A DNA stretch of 64,000 nucleotides from Kribbella soli (lineage in GTDB: Bacteria > Actinomycetota > Actinomycetes > Propionibacteriales > Kribbellaceae): positions 490,229 to 554,228 of the forward strand of contig NZ_SJJZ01000006.1 in NCBI RefSeq assembly GCF_004331345.1, given 5' to 3'. Below the pieces are notes generated by a model. That model was given only the letters and a program-made list of their open reading frames with translations, searched no databases and had not been told where the DNA came from. Both the position numbers and the translations under genes were made by a program. Shown here piece after piece: positions 7,880 through 16,909 of the stretch. Position 1 is the stretch's first letter. The number at the start of each line of letters is the position of its first letter.

Positions 7880-8940
7880 TTCGCGGTCACCCGCGGCCGT
7901 GGTCGCCGGCGTGGCGGGGCGCCGACCGAGTCGCGCTCGATCAGGTCGCAGTCGATGATCACTCGCTCGGGCGCATCATCCGGGCCCGCTAGCAGGAGCT
8001 CGCCGGCCCGTCGGCCCAGCATCAGGTGCGGTAGCGCAGCAGTGGTCAGGCCCGGCCGGACCTGATCCGCGACGTCGGGCTGGTCGTCGAAGCCGACGAT
8101 GCTGACGTCCGACGGGCAATCCAGTCCGAGCGCGTGCAGGGCGAGCAGCGCGCCGATCGCCATTCGATCGTTCCCACAGACCAGAGCTGTCGAGGCGTGC
8201 TCGGTGATCACCTCGGTCGCGAGGTCGTACCCGTTTCCGATCTGGTAGGTGCCGTACCGGTGCACGAGGTCGGCCGGACGCAGACCGGCCGCGCGGGCGG
8301 CGTCGTCGAATCCGCGCCGGCGCTCCTTGCAGGCGTAGTCGCTCCGCATGCCGCCGAGGAACGCGACCTCGCGATGCCCGCGTTCGAACACGGACGCCGC
8401 CGCCGCGCGCCCACCGGCGTACTCGTCGGCCAGCAGGATGGTGTCGGCGTGGCCCTCCTCGGGCCAGCAGTTGACGAAGATCGTCCGGATCCCGTCGAGG
8501 CGCGGGCTGCGGTGCAGCGGCTTGGGCGAGAGCGACGCGTACACGATCGCGGCGACCCCTTGCCCGACCAGGCTCGCGACCGCGTCGTCGCCCTGCCCCG
8601 GATCGTCGGTCGTGTCGACGACCATGCACACGTAGCCCGCCGGCTGGACGACCTGTTGCAGGCCGAGCACGATCAGACCGGCGTACGGCTGGGAGACGAT
8701 CCCGCTGGTCACGACGCCGACGGTGAACGACTTGTTCGACCGCAGTAGCTGGGCCGCCCGGTTGGGGACGAAGTCGAGCTCGGCCGCGGCCTCGAGCACC
8801 CGCCGTCTGGTCTCCTCGGCCACGGCGACGTCGCGGCGGTCGTTGAGCACGAACGAGACGGTCGGCTGCGACACCCCCGCGCGGCGGGCGACGTCGGTCA
8901 TCGTGACGCGCTTCGGCCGGCCGGCCGGCTGCTTCGCCAT
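7876..8940 (-). CDS. LacI-family transcriptional repressor
   Basis: 354 aa; ATG with AAAGGGGG upstream. N-terminal helix-turn-helix (TMTDVARRAGVSQPTVSFVLN, 13-33) followed by a periplasmic-binding-protein-like sugar sensor ending near 340. Divergent from a sugar ABC transporter operon; the gap contains two identical CAATACGTATTG palindromes. It overlaps the downstream GH32-like gene by ATGA. Expected to repress both transcripts until a fructan-derived sugar binds; the ligand is inferred from the two GH32 genes. Confidence 0.9.
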   Translation of the reverse strand: MAKQPAGRPKRVTMTDVARRAGVSQPTVSFVLNDRRDVAVAEETRRRVLEAAAELDFVPNRAAQLLRSNKSFTVGVVTSGIVSQPYAGLIVLGLQQVVQPAGYVCMVVDTTDDPGQGDDAVASLVGQGVAAIVYASLSPKPLHRSPRLDGIRTIFVNCWPEEGHADTILLADEYAGGRAAAASVFERGHREVAFLGGMRSDYACKERRRGFDDAARAAGLRPADLVHRYGTYQIGNGYDLATEVITEHASTALVCGNDRMAIGALLALHALGLDCPSDVSIVGFDDQPDVADQVRPGLTTAALPHLMLGRRAGELLLAGPDDAPERVIIDCDLIERDSVGAPPRRRPRPRVTAK

Positions 8941-9001
8941 GGTCCCCCTTTAACGATGTGCGGCCTGTCCGCCGCAGCCAATTTACTATCACAGATAGGC
9001 C

Positions 9002-9059
9002 CAATACGTATTGCATCCCACCGTACACCGCTGCTACCGTCCCGGGTCAATACGTATTG
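9002..9059. promoter_or_regulatory. Paired LacI operators and transporter promoter
   Basis: CAATACGTATTG occurs at 9002-9013 and 9048-9059, both perfect 12-bp palindromes, centres 46 bp apart. Between them lies a candidate promoter, TTGCAT (9011-9016) and TACCGT (9035-9040) with 18-bp spacing, so one operator covers the -35 box and the other lies past the start point. This arrangement suits repression by looping or roadblock. Confidence 0.75.
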
Positions 9060-9101
9060 GGCGGCGCGCCGGGCCGCCCGAGCGGTCAAGGAGGAACCCT
9101 C

Positions 9102-10505
9102 ATGACAGGTATTCATCCGCCCGGAGGCTCGCTCGCCCGCCGTACGCTCCTGAAGGCCGGAGCCGGTGGTCTCGGGCTGGCGGCGCTGGCCGACCTGGCC
9201 GCCTGCAGCCAGGACGGCGGCGGCTCGTCGAAGTCGCTGAAGATGCTGTACTTCGGCGAGCAGGCGCAGGCGACCGAGCTGCAGAACCGGTTGCAGCCGC
9301 AGATCGCCAAGCTCGACGCGACCATCAAGTTCGAGATCTCGGCCATCAACGGCACCGACTGGAACGACTTCCTGGCCAAGGTGCTGACCCAGATCGCCGC
9401 CGGGACCCCGCCGGACATCATCAGCGTCGCGACCGAGGGCCTGCAGCTGATGGCGTCGAAGGAACTGGCGGTCCCGCTCGACGACTACGTCACCAAGGAC
9501 CTGGACGCGCTGAAGGAGTACTTCGCCGACATCCACCCGGCCCTGGTCGAGTCGATGATGTACCAGGGTCACCTGTGGGAGCTCCCGGACAGCTTCAACG
9601 CCGGGAACATGTTCTACAGCACGGAGCTCTTCCAGCGCGCCGGCGTCGTACCGCCGAGCGCGGACTGGACCCTCGACGACTTCGAGGCCGCAGCCACCAA
9701 GATCGCCAAGTTCAAGGGCATCAACGCCTTCGGCTGGGTGGTCCGGCTGTGGGGCAGCTGGACGTCGTTCATGTACGCGAACAACGCCAACCTGCTCGAG
9801 GAGGGCAAGTACGACGGCGGTGACTGGCTGTGGAACAAGGCGTACGCCGGTGACGCGGCCGCCACCGGCCGCAAGGGCGGCTGGAAGTGGGGCGCACCGA
9901 CCGCGAACTCCGAGGCGACCGTCGAGGCGCTGAACTACATGATCGAGCTGACCAAGAAGGGCCTGTCGCCGTCGCCCGACGTCGGCGGTGGCGGCACGCT
10001 GCAGGGCCTGTTCGCGTCGAACCGGATCGGGATGTCGATCGGCGGCGGGTTCTGGGCCGGCGGCCTGACCAACGCCGGGATGAAGAACGGCAGCTTCGAC
10101 GTGACGATGTTCCCGAAGTGGAAGAGCCAGCGGCACCTGTTCGGCGCCGGCGGGTACGCGATCTTCAAGTCGTCGAAGAAGAAGGACCTGGCCTGGGAGG
10201 TCCTGAAGCTGCTGGTGAAGCCGGAGACCTTCGACCTGGTCTTCCCGGGCAACGTGACCACGCCCGGCCGCAAGTCCCTGGTGACGGCCGCGCGGTACGC
10301 GAAGACTGGACCGAAGCACTGGTCGGTCTTCTACGACACGCTGACCAAGCACCCGGACACCGCCCCGATCCCGGCCCCGCCGTACTACAACGCGCTCGCG
10401 ACCGCGCTCAACCAGCGCACCACGCAGGCGATCTCGTCCGGCAACGCGAAGGCGGCCCTGGACGGGTTGCAGTCCGACCTCGAGAAGGCAGCAGGGGCGA
10501 GCTGA
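9102..10505 (+). CDS. Sugar ABC transporter substrate-binding lipoprotein (CUT1)
   Basis: 467 aa; ATG 9102 has AAGGAGGA upstream, while the frame's longer extension crosses the operators. The signal peptide carries a twin-Arg (ARRTLL) and a lipobox ending at C35 (LAAC). The body matches extracellular solute-binding family 1. It captures an oligosaccharide at the outer face and delivers it to the two permeases whose genes follow, overlapping by TGATG and ATGA. The ATPase (MsiK-type, shared) is absent from the operon, as is usual in actinobacteria. Probable cargo: fructo-oligosaccharide. Confidence 0.9.
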   Translation: MTGIHPPGGSLARRTLLKAGAGGLGLAALADLAACSQDGGGSSKSLKMLYFGEQAQATELQNRLQPQIAKLDATIKFEISAINGTDWNDFLAKVLTQIAAGTPPDIISVATEGLQLMASKELAVPLDDYVTKDLDALKEYFADIHPALVESMMYQGHLWELPDSFNAGNMFYSTELFQRAGVVPPSADWTLDDFEAAATKIAKFKGINAFGWVVRLWGSWTSFMYANNANLLEEGKYDGGDWLWNKAYAGDAAATGRKGGWKWGAPTANSEATVEALNYMIELTKKGLSPSPDVGGGGTLQGLFASNRIGMSIGGGFWAGGLTNAGMKNGSFDVTMFPKWKSQRHLFGAGGYAIFKSSKKKDLAWEVLKLLVKPETFDLVFPGNVTTPGRKSLVTAARYAKTGPKHWSVFYDTLTKHPDTAPIPAPPYYNALATALNQRTTQAISSGNAKAALDGLQSDLEKAAGAS

Positions 10506-11437
10506 TGGCCGCCGTCACCGCGGAGATCCGCGAAGCCGTTGTGAAGCGGCGCGGTCACCCGTCCTCGCACGGAGAGGCGCGGTTCGGGTTCGCGATGATC
10601 GGGCTGTCGGTGCTGTTCGTCGCGGTCTTCACCGCGATCCCGATCGTCGCCTCGCTGGGTCTGTCGTTCTTCTCCTGGGACGTCATCTCGACACCGGAGT
10701 ACGTCGGGCTGAAGAACTACCAGCGGCTGTTCACCGACGGGCCGGTGCTCAAGTCGTTCGGCGTGACGCTGGGGATGGCACTCGCGATCGTCGTACTGCA
10801 GCTGACCATCGGGCTCGGGCTCGCCGTCCTGGTCAACCAGCGCAAGCTGGTCTGGGTACGGACGTTGTTCCGTACGACGTTCTACCTGCCGTTGCTCGCG
10901 TCCACGGCGGCCGTGTCGATCTTCATGGGCTACCTGTTCGACTACAAGTTCGGCGTCGTGAACTACTACCTGAGCCTGCTCGGGATCCCGAACGTGCCGT
11001 GGCTGACCAGCGGCTTCGGGGCGGCCGCAACAATCGTGCTGATCGCGGTGTGGCAGCAGATCGGGTTCACGTTCGTACTGTTCGTCGCATCGCTGATGTC
11101 GGTCCCCACCGACGTACTGGAGGCCGCGCAGATCGACGGCGCCGGGGCGATGCGGACACTGTTCCGGATCAAGATCCCGTTGATCAGCCCAACGATCCTG
11201 TTCGCCGCGGTCGTTGCCCTGATCAACGCCATGCAGCTGTTCGACCAGCCGTACATCATGACCAAGGGCGGCCCGGGATCGGCGACCACGACGGTGACGA
11301 TCTCGATGTACCAGAAGGGCTTCCAGAACCTAGAGTTCGGGTACGGCTCGGCGATCGCGATCGTGCTGCTCGCGGCGATCCTGGTCATCACCGGGCTGCA
11401 GTTCCTCGCAGCACGAAAGCTGGTGTTCTACCAATGA
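10505..11437 (+). CDS. Sugar ABC transporter permease (MalF type)
   Basis: 310 aa, six predicted membrane helices after a 25-residue cytoplasmic start. The EAA loop (EAAQIDGAGAMRTLFRIKIPL) that docks the ATPase is clear. The start overlaps the binding-protein stop (TGATG), implying translational coupling. Functions with the next gene as the membrane channel of the importer. Confidence 0.9.
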   Translation: MAAVTAEIREAVVKRRGHPSSHGEARFGFAMIGLSVLFVAVFTAIPIVASLGLSFFSWDVISTPEYVGLKNYQRLFTDGPVLKSFGVTLGMALAIVVLQLTIGLGLAVLVNQRKLVWVRTLFRTTFYLPLLASTAAVSIFMGYLFDYKFGVVNYYLSLLGIPNVPWLTSGFGAAATIVLIAVWQQIGFTFVLFVASLMSVPTDVLEAAQIDGAGAMRTLFRIKIPLISPTILFAAVVALINAMQLFDQPYIMTKGGPGSATTTVTISMYQKGFQNLEFGYGSAIAIVLLAAILVITGLQFLAARKLVFYQ

Positions 11438-12273
11438 CAGAGTCCACCGGAACCCTGGCCCGGATCGGCCGGATCAGCGGCGTCGTCGTCCTGGTGGTCG
11501 CCGCGATGATTGCCCTCGGCCCGTTGCTGTGGACGGTCACCACGTCGCTGCGGACACCGGCCGAGGCGTTCAGCAACCCACCGCAGTGGATCCCGCTGCA
11601 CCCGGACTTCTCCAACTACGCCGCGGTCTTCGACCGCATCCCGATCGGCCGGTTCTTCTTCAACAGCGTCGTCGTCACCGGGCTGATCGTGATCGGCCAG
11701 ACCATCACCTGCACGCTGTCCGGGTACGCGTTCGCGATGATCAGCTTCCCGGGGCGCTCGGTGATCTTCGGGATCTTCCTGGCCACCATGATGGTGCCGC
11801 TGCAGACGATCATCATCCCGGTGTTCGTGATCATCCGGTACCTCGGACTGTCCGACAGCCCGTTGTCACTGGTGGTCTCCGCACTCGGCAGCGCGTTCGG
11901 CACCTTCCTGATGCGCCAGTACTTCATGCAGATGCCTCGCGAACTGGGCGAGGCGGCAAGGATCGATGGCGCCGGACACTTCCAGACGTTCCTGATGATC
12001 TACGCGAAGATGGCCGGTCCGGCGATCGCGACGCTCGCGATCCTGAACTTCTCCGGTTTCTGGGCGGAGTTCTACCGGCCGCTGATCTTCCTGCAGTCGC
12101 AGGACAACTTCACGCTGCCGCTCGGGCTGGTCGGTCTGCAGGGGAACCTCGGCACCGGTTCGATCTCGGTCGTGCTGGCCGGCGTCGTACTGGCGATCCT
12201 CCCGAGCGTGCTGCTGTTCATCGTCGCCCAGAGGTACTTCATCGCAGGCATCACGGCAGGAGCATCACGGTGA
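11434..12273 (+). CDS. Sugar ABC transporter permease (MalG type)
   Basis: 279 aa with six predicted helices and the EAA loop ELGEAARIDGAGHFQTFLMI. It overlaps the previous gene by ATGA and the next by GTGA. Pairs with the MalF-type permease to form the importer core. Confidence 0.9.
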   Translation: MTESTGTLARIGRISGVVVLVVAAMIALGPLLWTVTTSLRTPAEAFSNPPQWIPLHPDFSNYAAVFDRIPIGRFFFNSVVVTGLIVIGQTITCTLSGYAFAMISFPGRSVIFGIFLATMMVPLQTIIIPVFVIIRYLGLSDSPLSLVVSALGSAFGTFLMRQYFMQMPRELGEAARIDGAGHFQTFLMIYAKMAGPAIATLAILNFSGFWAEFYRPLIFLQSQDNFTLPLGLVGLQGNLGTGSISVVLAGVVLAILPSVLLFIVAQRYFIAGITAGASR

Positions 12274-13619
12274 CCCAGACCCAGTCCGCCGCCCATCGAT
12301 CGCCTGGACAGGACCCTGGCGCGGTTGCGCATCTGCGCCCCGCGTTCCACGTCCGGCCGCCGCGCGGATACCTCAACGACCCGAACGGCCCGATCGAAGT
12401 GGGCGACGAGGTACACCTGTACTTCCAGTCGCGGCCCACGCTCGATCATCACGTGCCGGTCGAGTGGGGGCACGCGACCTCACCCGACTACGTGCGCTGG
12501 ACGTTGCACCGACCCGCGATGGCGCCGCGGCCGGGCGGGCCGGACACCGACGGCTGCTGGTCCGGCAACACGGTCCTGGACGACGGACGGGTCCGCGCGT
12601 TCTACTCGGGGCACATCGAGGGACGCCCGTACCAGTCGGTGCTCACCGCTGTGTCCGACGACGGCGGTACGTCGTTCGGGCCGCCGCACCAGGTGGTGCC
12701 TGATCCGTCCGACCACGCGATCATGTTCCGCGATCCCTTCGTCTGGAGGGAGAACAGCACCTGGTGGATGGTCGTCGGCGCCGGGTACGTCGGCCGCGGC
12801 GCGAGCATCCCGTCGTACCGCTCGACCGACCTCGAGACCTGGACGTACGCCGGTCCGCTCGCCGAACTGCCCCGCGACGTCGTGGACGGCCACGACACCG
12901 GCGCCGCGTGGGAATGTCCGCAGATGCTCACGATCGACGGCCGCCGGATCGCAGTCGTCGCGTCGTGGTCGCCGGAGGGTGGGCCCGCCGACGTGCTGTC
13001 GTTCGATGTCGACGTACCCGTGGTTCCACGGCGCGTCGATCACGGGACCAACTTCTACGCGGCATCCGCCTTGCGGGACAGCCGGTTCGGGCCGCTGCTG
13101 TTCGGATGGCTGACCGAAGGACGAGACCGGCCCGGCTGGACCGACGACTGGGCGGGAGTCATCTCGCTGCCTCGAGTCGTCTGGCTCGGACAGGACTCGT
13201 CGCTCCGCAGCGCACCGGTGCCGACGGTCGACGCACTCCGCGTCGGCGACGGTTCACCCGCCGACGGCGCGTCGACGGGCGCCCAGTGCGAGATCGTCGT
13301 ACCGGAAGGCTCCGGGCAGGTCGTCATCCACTTCAGCGAGCAGGAACGCCTAGTGATCGAACTCGACGTCGACACCCTCACCATCGACCGCACCCAAGCC
13401 AGCCTCAACCCCCACGCTCACGGCGGCCGGATGCAGGTCACCGACGCCTTCGACCCCACATCCGACCGCCCAGCCGCCCGAATCATCCTCGACGGCTCAA
13501 CCCTCGAGGTCTTCACCAGCGCAGGCCGAGCCCTCAGCACCCGCCTCTACCCCACCACCCCACCCACCTGGCAAGTAGAAGCCCCGCCCACCGCCCACCA
13601 CTGGCAGCTAGCCCCCTAG
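12270..13619 (+). CDS. GH32 beta-fructosidase (levanase/invertase/inulinase family)
   Basis: 449 aa, no signal peptide; GTG at 12270 overlaps the permease stop and follows an AGGAG box. Canonical GH32 residues: YLNDPNG (nucleophile D37), FRDPF (R154-D155) and WECPQ (acid/base E215), then a C-terminal beta-sandwich from about 330. Cytoplasmic, so it probably releases fructose from imported oligosaccharides. Last gene of the transporter operon; it converges on the gene at 13745 with a strong inverted repeat between. Confidence 0.9.
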   Translation: MTQTQSAAHRSPGQDPGAVAHLRPAFHVRPPRGYLNDPNGPIEVGDEVHLYFQSRPTLDHHVPVEWGHATSPDYVRWTLHRPAMAPRPGGPDTDGCWSGNTVLDDGRVRAFYSGHIEGRPYQSVLTAVSDDGGTSFGPPHQVVPDPSDHAIMFRDPFVWRENSTWWMVVGAGYVGRGASIPSYRSTDLETWTYAGPLAELPRDVVDGHDTGAAWECPQMLTIDGRRIAVVASWSPEGGPADVLSFDVDVPVVPRRVDHGTNFYAASALRDSRFGPLLFGWLTEGRDRPGWTDDWAGVISLPRVVWLGQDSSLRSAPVPTVDALRVGDGSPADGASTGAQCEIVVPEGSGQVVIHFSEQERLVIELDVDTLTIDRTQASLNPHAHGGRMQVTDAFDPTSDRPAARIILDGSTLEVFTSAGRALSTRLYPTTPPTWQVEAPPTAHHWQLAP

Positions 13620-13634
13620 CCGGACCCCCAGCCA

Positions 13635-13735
13635 AGTCTGGTGCCGGTGCACAGGAAGTGGGGTGGAGCTACAGGCTATTTCCTGTGCACCGGCACCGGT
13701 CCGGGTGCACTCCACCGAAACCTGGCCTGCAGATG
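13635..13735. repeat. Hairpin element between convergent genes, member of a dispersed repeat family
   Basis: GGTGCCGGTGCACAGGAA (about 13640-13657) and its exact reverse complement (about 13680-13697) form an 18-bp stem with a loop of just over 20 nt, followed by GGGTGCACTCCACC. The GCACAGGAAGTGGGG and GGGTGCACTC words also occur in the tandem array at 50.4-51.3 kb. It may act as a two-way terminator for the two convergent genes. Confidence 0.6.
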
Positions 13736-13744
13736 AACGGTTTG

Positions 13745-14701
13745 TTACTCGCCGAACAGTTGGTCGTAGTGCGTGGTGAGTGACACGTGGGTGACGCCGT
13801 TGAAGACGCCGGGGATCTTGCCGTACGACGTGACCGCAGTCGCTCGGCCGTTCGCGTGGCTCATCGCGAACTGGTAGGCGGACTGGTTGTTGTGGTCGAC
13901 GGCGACGAGCAGCGTGCCGCCGCGGGTGCCGCAGCTCTGGGCGACCAGGGACTCGTACGGCGCCCAGCCGCCGGTGCGGATCAGCTTCAGGACCGGCTTC
14001 GCGCCGGCGGCGATCGGGATGTGCACGGTGTAGAGCGCCCCGGCGTTCGTTGTCATCAGCAACGTGTCGTACGTCGCGGTCTCGCTGATCACCGTCATCG
14101 CCTTGAAGCCGCGGAAGCCCGGGAGCGGGCCGAGCGCTCTGAAGCCGGCGCCGACGATCGCGTAGCGGTACAGGCTGCCGTTGGTGTTCAGGCCGTACAG
14201 GTACGCGTGCCGCGGGGACCCGACGCTGTAGTTCGACGTCGCGATCGACTTGAAGCTCGTCCAGCCCGCCCCGACCTTCTTGAAGGTCGGCACCGGCGGC
14301 TTCGTCTCGTCGGCCGGGATGTACGTCGTGTGCCGGTACAGGTTCCCCGCCTGCAGCAGCAGGCCGTAGTAGAAGTACTGGGTCTGCGAGGCGTTGGTCG
14401 CGAAGTACCAGGTCGCGTCCGCCCGGGTGCCGACGAACGGGAACGACTGGTAGGTGACGGACCGCGGCGGCTTCGCCGGCGTTGCGTCGATCTCCTGCAT
14501 GGTGCCCGCCGCAGTCGGCAGGCCGACCGCGCTGAGGCACGGCTCGGCAGCTGCGGCCTTCGCAGACAGCGGCTGGGCGGTCTTTTCCGGGAAGTACGGC
14601 GTCGGATCGGCTTGGCCGGTGGCGGTCGCCGGGCCCGAAACGGCGGCGGCGCCGAGCAGGCCGGCCCCTGCCAACGCGAGCGCGAAGCGCTGCAGCTTCA
14701 T
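13745..14701 (-). CDS. Secreted protein of unknown function, possible beta-propeller
   Basis: 318 aa; GGAGGGGGA precedes the ATG at 14701. Signal peptide of about 28 residues (KLQRFALALAGAGLLGAAA). The rest has recurring segments with aromatic/Gly turns (LYRHTTYIP, LYGLNTNGSLYRYAI, LYTVHIPIAAG, about 45-50 residues apart), as in tachylectin-type propellers. No catalytic motif recognised. Upstream lies TCTCGAATATTGAGA, a near-palindrome. Function unknown. Confidence 0.6.
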   Translation of the reverse strand: MKLQRFALALAGAGLLGAAAVSGPATATGQADPTPYFPEKTAQPLSAKAAAAEPCLSAVGLPTAAGTMQEIDATPAKPPRSVTYQSFPFVGTRADATWYFATNASQTQYFYYGLLLQAGNLYRHTTYIPADETKPPVPTFKKVGAGWTSFKSIATSNYSVGSPRHAYLYGLNTNGSLYRYAIVGAGFRALGPLPGFRGFKAMTVISETATYDTLLMTTNAGALYTVHIPIAAGAKPVLKLIRTGGWAPYESLVAQSCGTRGGTLLVAVDHNNQSAYQFAMSHANGRATAVTSYGKIPGVFNGVTHVSLTTHYDQLFGE

Positions 14702-14779
14702 AGGAGTCCCCCTCCAAGAATGTCTCGAATATTGAGATCGCGCTGACTATAGCCGTGCCTGCGGACCTTTGACGAGAAA

Positions 14780-14797
14780 GTTGCAGCTACCTGCAAC
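14780..14797. terminator. Short stem-loop after the CoA-transferase gene
   Basis: GTTGCAG-CTAC-CTGCAAC, a perfect 7-bp stem with a 4-nt loop, 10 nt past the scoA-like stop. No T-tract follows. Probably ends the thiolase/CoA-transferase transcript. Confidence 0.5.
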
Positions 14798-14806
14798 CAC
14801 CGCCGC

Positions 14807-15607
14807 TCAGCTGCGGCTCCGGCGTGGACGAGCCACATCGGCTGTTGCAGGGCGCGTGGTGCGTTTCTCGATGCTCTTGCGGGCGGCCTGCGCCGGCGTC
14901 AGCGGTACGACGCGGCGTACGAACACGCCCGGCAAGTGGATCGCGTCCGGTGCGAGCTCGCCGACCTCGACGACCCGCTCGGCCTCGACGATCGTCAGCC
15001 GGCCGGCCATCGCGGCGACCGGGTTGAAGTTCCGGGCGGCCGCGTGGAAGACACAGTTGCCGGCCCGATCCGCGACCGCGGCGCGGACCAGCGCGATATC
15101 GGTGACGATCGCCTCCTCCAGCACCATGTCCCGGCCCTGGATCGTCCGAATCTCCTTGGCCGGCGACGCGACCGCGACCGTGCCGTCGGGCGCGTACCGC
15201 CACGGCAGCCCGCCTTCCGAGACCAGCGTGCCGACACCGGTCGGCGTGAAGAACGCCCCGATCCCGGATCCGCCCGCCCGCAAGCGCTCGGCGAGCGTGC
15301 CCTGCGGCGTCAGTTCGACCGTCAACTCCCCCGCGAGGTACTGCCGCGCGAACTCCTTGTTCTCCCCCACGTACGACGCGATCACCCGGCTGATCCGCCC
15401 GCGTTCGAGCAGCAGACCGAGACCCGCACCGTCGACACCGCAGTTGTTCGACACCACGGTCAGATCGCTCGCGCCCTGCTCGAGCAACGCCTCGATCAGG
15501 AACCACGGGATCCCGGCCAGCCCGAACCCGCCGACCGCGAGACTCGAACCGTCCGCGATGTCGGCGACCGCCTCAGCCGGCGTAGCGAAGACCTTGTCCA
15601 GACTCAT
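14807..15607 (-). CDS. 3-oxoacid CoA-transferase subunit A (orphan)
   Basis: 266 aa. Contains the CoA-transferase family I signature GGFGLAGIP (26-34), SNNCG, and the closing block HLPGVFVRRVV of A subunits (ScoA/PcaI). Transfers CoA between succinyl-CoA and a 3-oxoacid as an A2B2 complex. The expected B subunit gene is missing: downstream there is only a hairpin and then an unrelated gene on the same strand. The last 25 residues are Arg-rich and unlike the family end. It follows the thiolase gene by 34 bp with a GAGGA box. Either a distant B gene serves it or the operon has decayed. Confidence 0.8.
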   Translation of the reverse strand: MSLDKVFATPAEAVADIADGSSLAVGGFGLAGIPWFLIEALLEQGASDLTVVSNNCGVDGAGLGLLLERGRISRVIASYVGENKEFARQYLAGELTVELTPQGTLAERLRAGGSGIGAFFTPTGVGTLVSEGGLPWRYAPDGTVAVASPAKEIRTIQGRDMVLEEAIVTDIALVRAAVADRAGNCVFHAAARNFNPVAAMAGRLTIVEAERVVEVGELAPDAIHLPGVFVRRVVPLTPAQAARKSIEKRTTRPATADVARPRRSRS

Positions 15608-15641
15608 GAACCGTCCTCGTTCCGGTTGCTGATCGTGGCCT

Positions 15642-16838
15642 TCATCGGACCGCCTCGAAGATCGCGGCGATGCCCTGGCCGCCGCCTATGCAGAGGGTCT
15701 CCAGGCCGTAGCGGCCGTCTCGGCGGTGCAGCTCGCGGGACAGGGTGGCCAGGATCCGCGCGCCGGTCGCTCCGACCGGGTGGCCGAGGGAGATTCCGGA
15801 GCCGTTCGGGTTCAGGCGGTCGTCCAGCGGGTCGATCTTCCATTCGCGCAGGCAGGCCAGGACCTGGGCGGCGAAGGCTTCGTTGAGCTCGATCAGGTCG
15901 AGGTCGTCGAGGGTCAGGTCGGCGCGGGCGAGCGCTGCGGCGACGGCCGGGACCGGGCCGATCCCCATCACCTCGGGTCCGACCCCGGCGACGGCCCAGG
16001 ACCTCAACGCCACCAGCGGACGCAGGCCACGACGCTCCGCCTCGTCGCGGGTGGTGACGACGCAGACCGCGGCACCGTCGTTCTGCCCACTCGCGTTGCC
16101 CGCCGTCACGGTCGCTGCCGGGTCGTCCTTGAGCATGACGGGCCGAAGAGCGGCGAGGCCTTCGAGCGAGGTGTCGGGGCGCGGGTGTTCGTCCACGGTC
16201 ATCAGGCCGCGCTTGGGGACCTCCACCGGAATCAGCTCGTCGGCGAAGCGGCCGGCCGACTGCGCAGCGACGGCGCGTTGGTGCGAGCGGAGCGCGAACT
16301 CGTCCTGCTCCTCCCGCGAGATGCCGTACTCCCGGCGTACGTTCTCGGCCGTCTCCAGCATCCCGCCCGGCACCGGATGATACTTCCCGCCGGCGGTCTC
16401 GCGAGCCCGGATCAGGCGGTTGTTCAGTTCCACGTTGCCGCGGACGCCGGTGCGCAGACCGAGAGCGTAGTGCTCGACCTGCGACATCGATTCGGTGCCT
16501 CCGGCAACCACCACGCGGGCCGCGCCGGTCGCGACCATGCCCGCGGCGTACAGCACGGCCTGCAGTCCCGAGCCGCACCGGCGGTCCACCTGGACGCCCG
16601 GTACGCCGACGCCTAGGCCCGCGTCGAGGGCGGCGATCCGACCGACCGCGGGCGCCTCGCCGTTCGGGTAGCACTGACCGAGAACGACGTCGTCGACATC
16701 ACCTTCGCCCAGACCGGTCCGGCGTACCAGCTCGGTGAGAGCGACGGTGGCGAGGTCGGCCGCCGACAGCGCGGACAGCGCGCCGCCGAACCGGCCCACC
16801 GGAGTACGGATCGGCTCGCAGATCACCACATCGCTCAT
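15642..16838 (-). CDS. Acetyl-CoA acetyltransferase / beta-ketoadipyl-CoA thiolase
   Basis: 398 aa, full family length. Catalytic C88 in DRRCGSG, GGTESMS, NEAFA, the His loop NGSGISLGHPVGATG, and the second Cys in CIGGGQG are all present. Cleaves or condenses acyl-CoA esters; pairing with a CoA-transferase A subunit and a divergent LysR regulator suggests 3-oxoacid or beta-ketoadipate-type catabolism. Short leader with GAGGGC directly before the ATG. Confidence 0.9.
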   Translation of the reverse strand: MSDVVICEPIRTPVGRFGGALSALSAADLATVALTELVRRTGLGEGDVDDVVLGQCYPNGEAPAVGRIAALDAGLGVGVPGVQVDRRCGSGLQAVLYAAGMVATGAARVVVAGGTESMSQVEHYALGLRTGVRGNVELNNRLIRARETAGGKYHPVPGGMLETAENVRREYGISREEQDEFALRSHQRAVAAQSAGRFADELIPVEVPKRGLMTVDEHPRPDTSLEGLAALRPVMLKDDPAATVTAGNASGQNDGAAVCVVTTRDEAERRGLRPLVALRSWAVAGVGPEVMGIGPVPAVAAALARADLTLDDLDLIELNEAFAAQVLACLREWKIDPLDDRLNPNGSGISLGHPVGATGARILATLSRELHRRDGRYGLETLCIGGGQGIAAIFEAVR

Positions 16839-16909
16839 GCCCTCGACGGTAGGCCGCTTGGACCGATATGGAGAAATACTGATTTACGCTCGATAGAGAC
16901 TCTGCCAAT

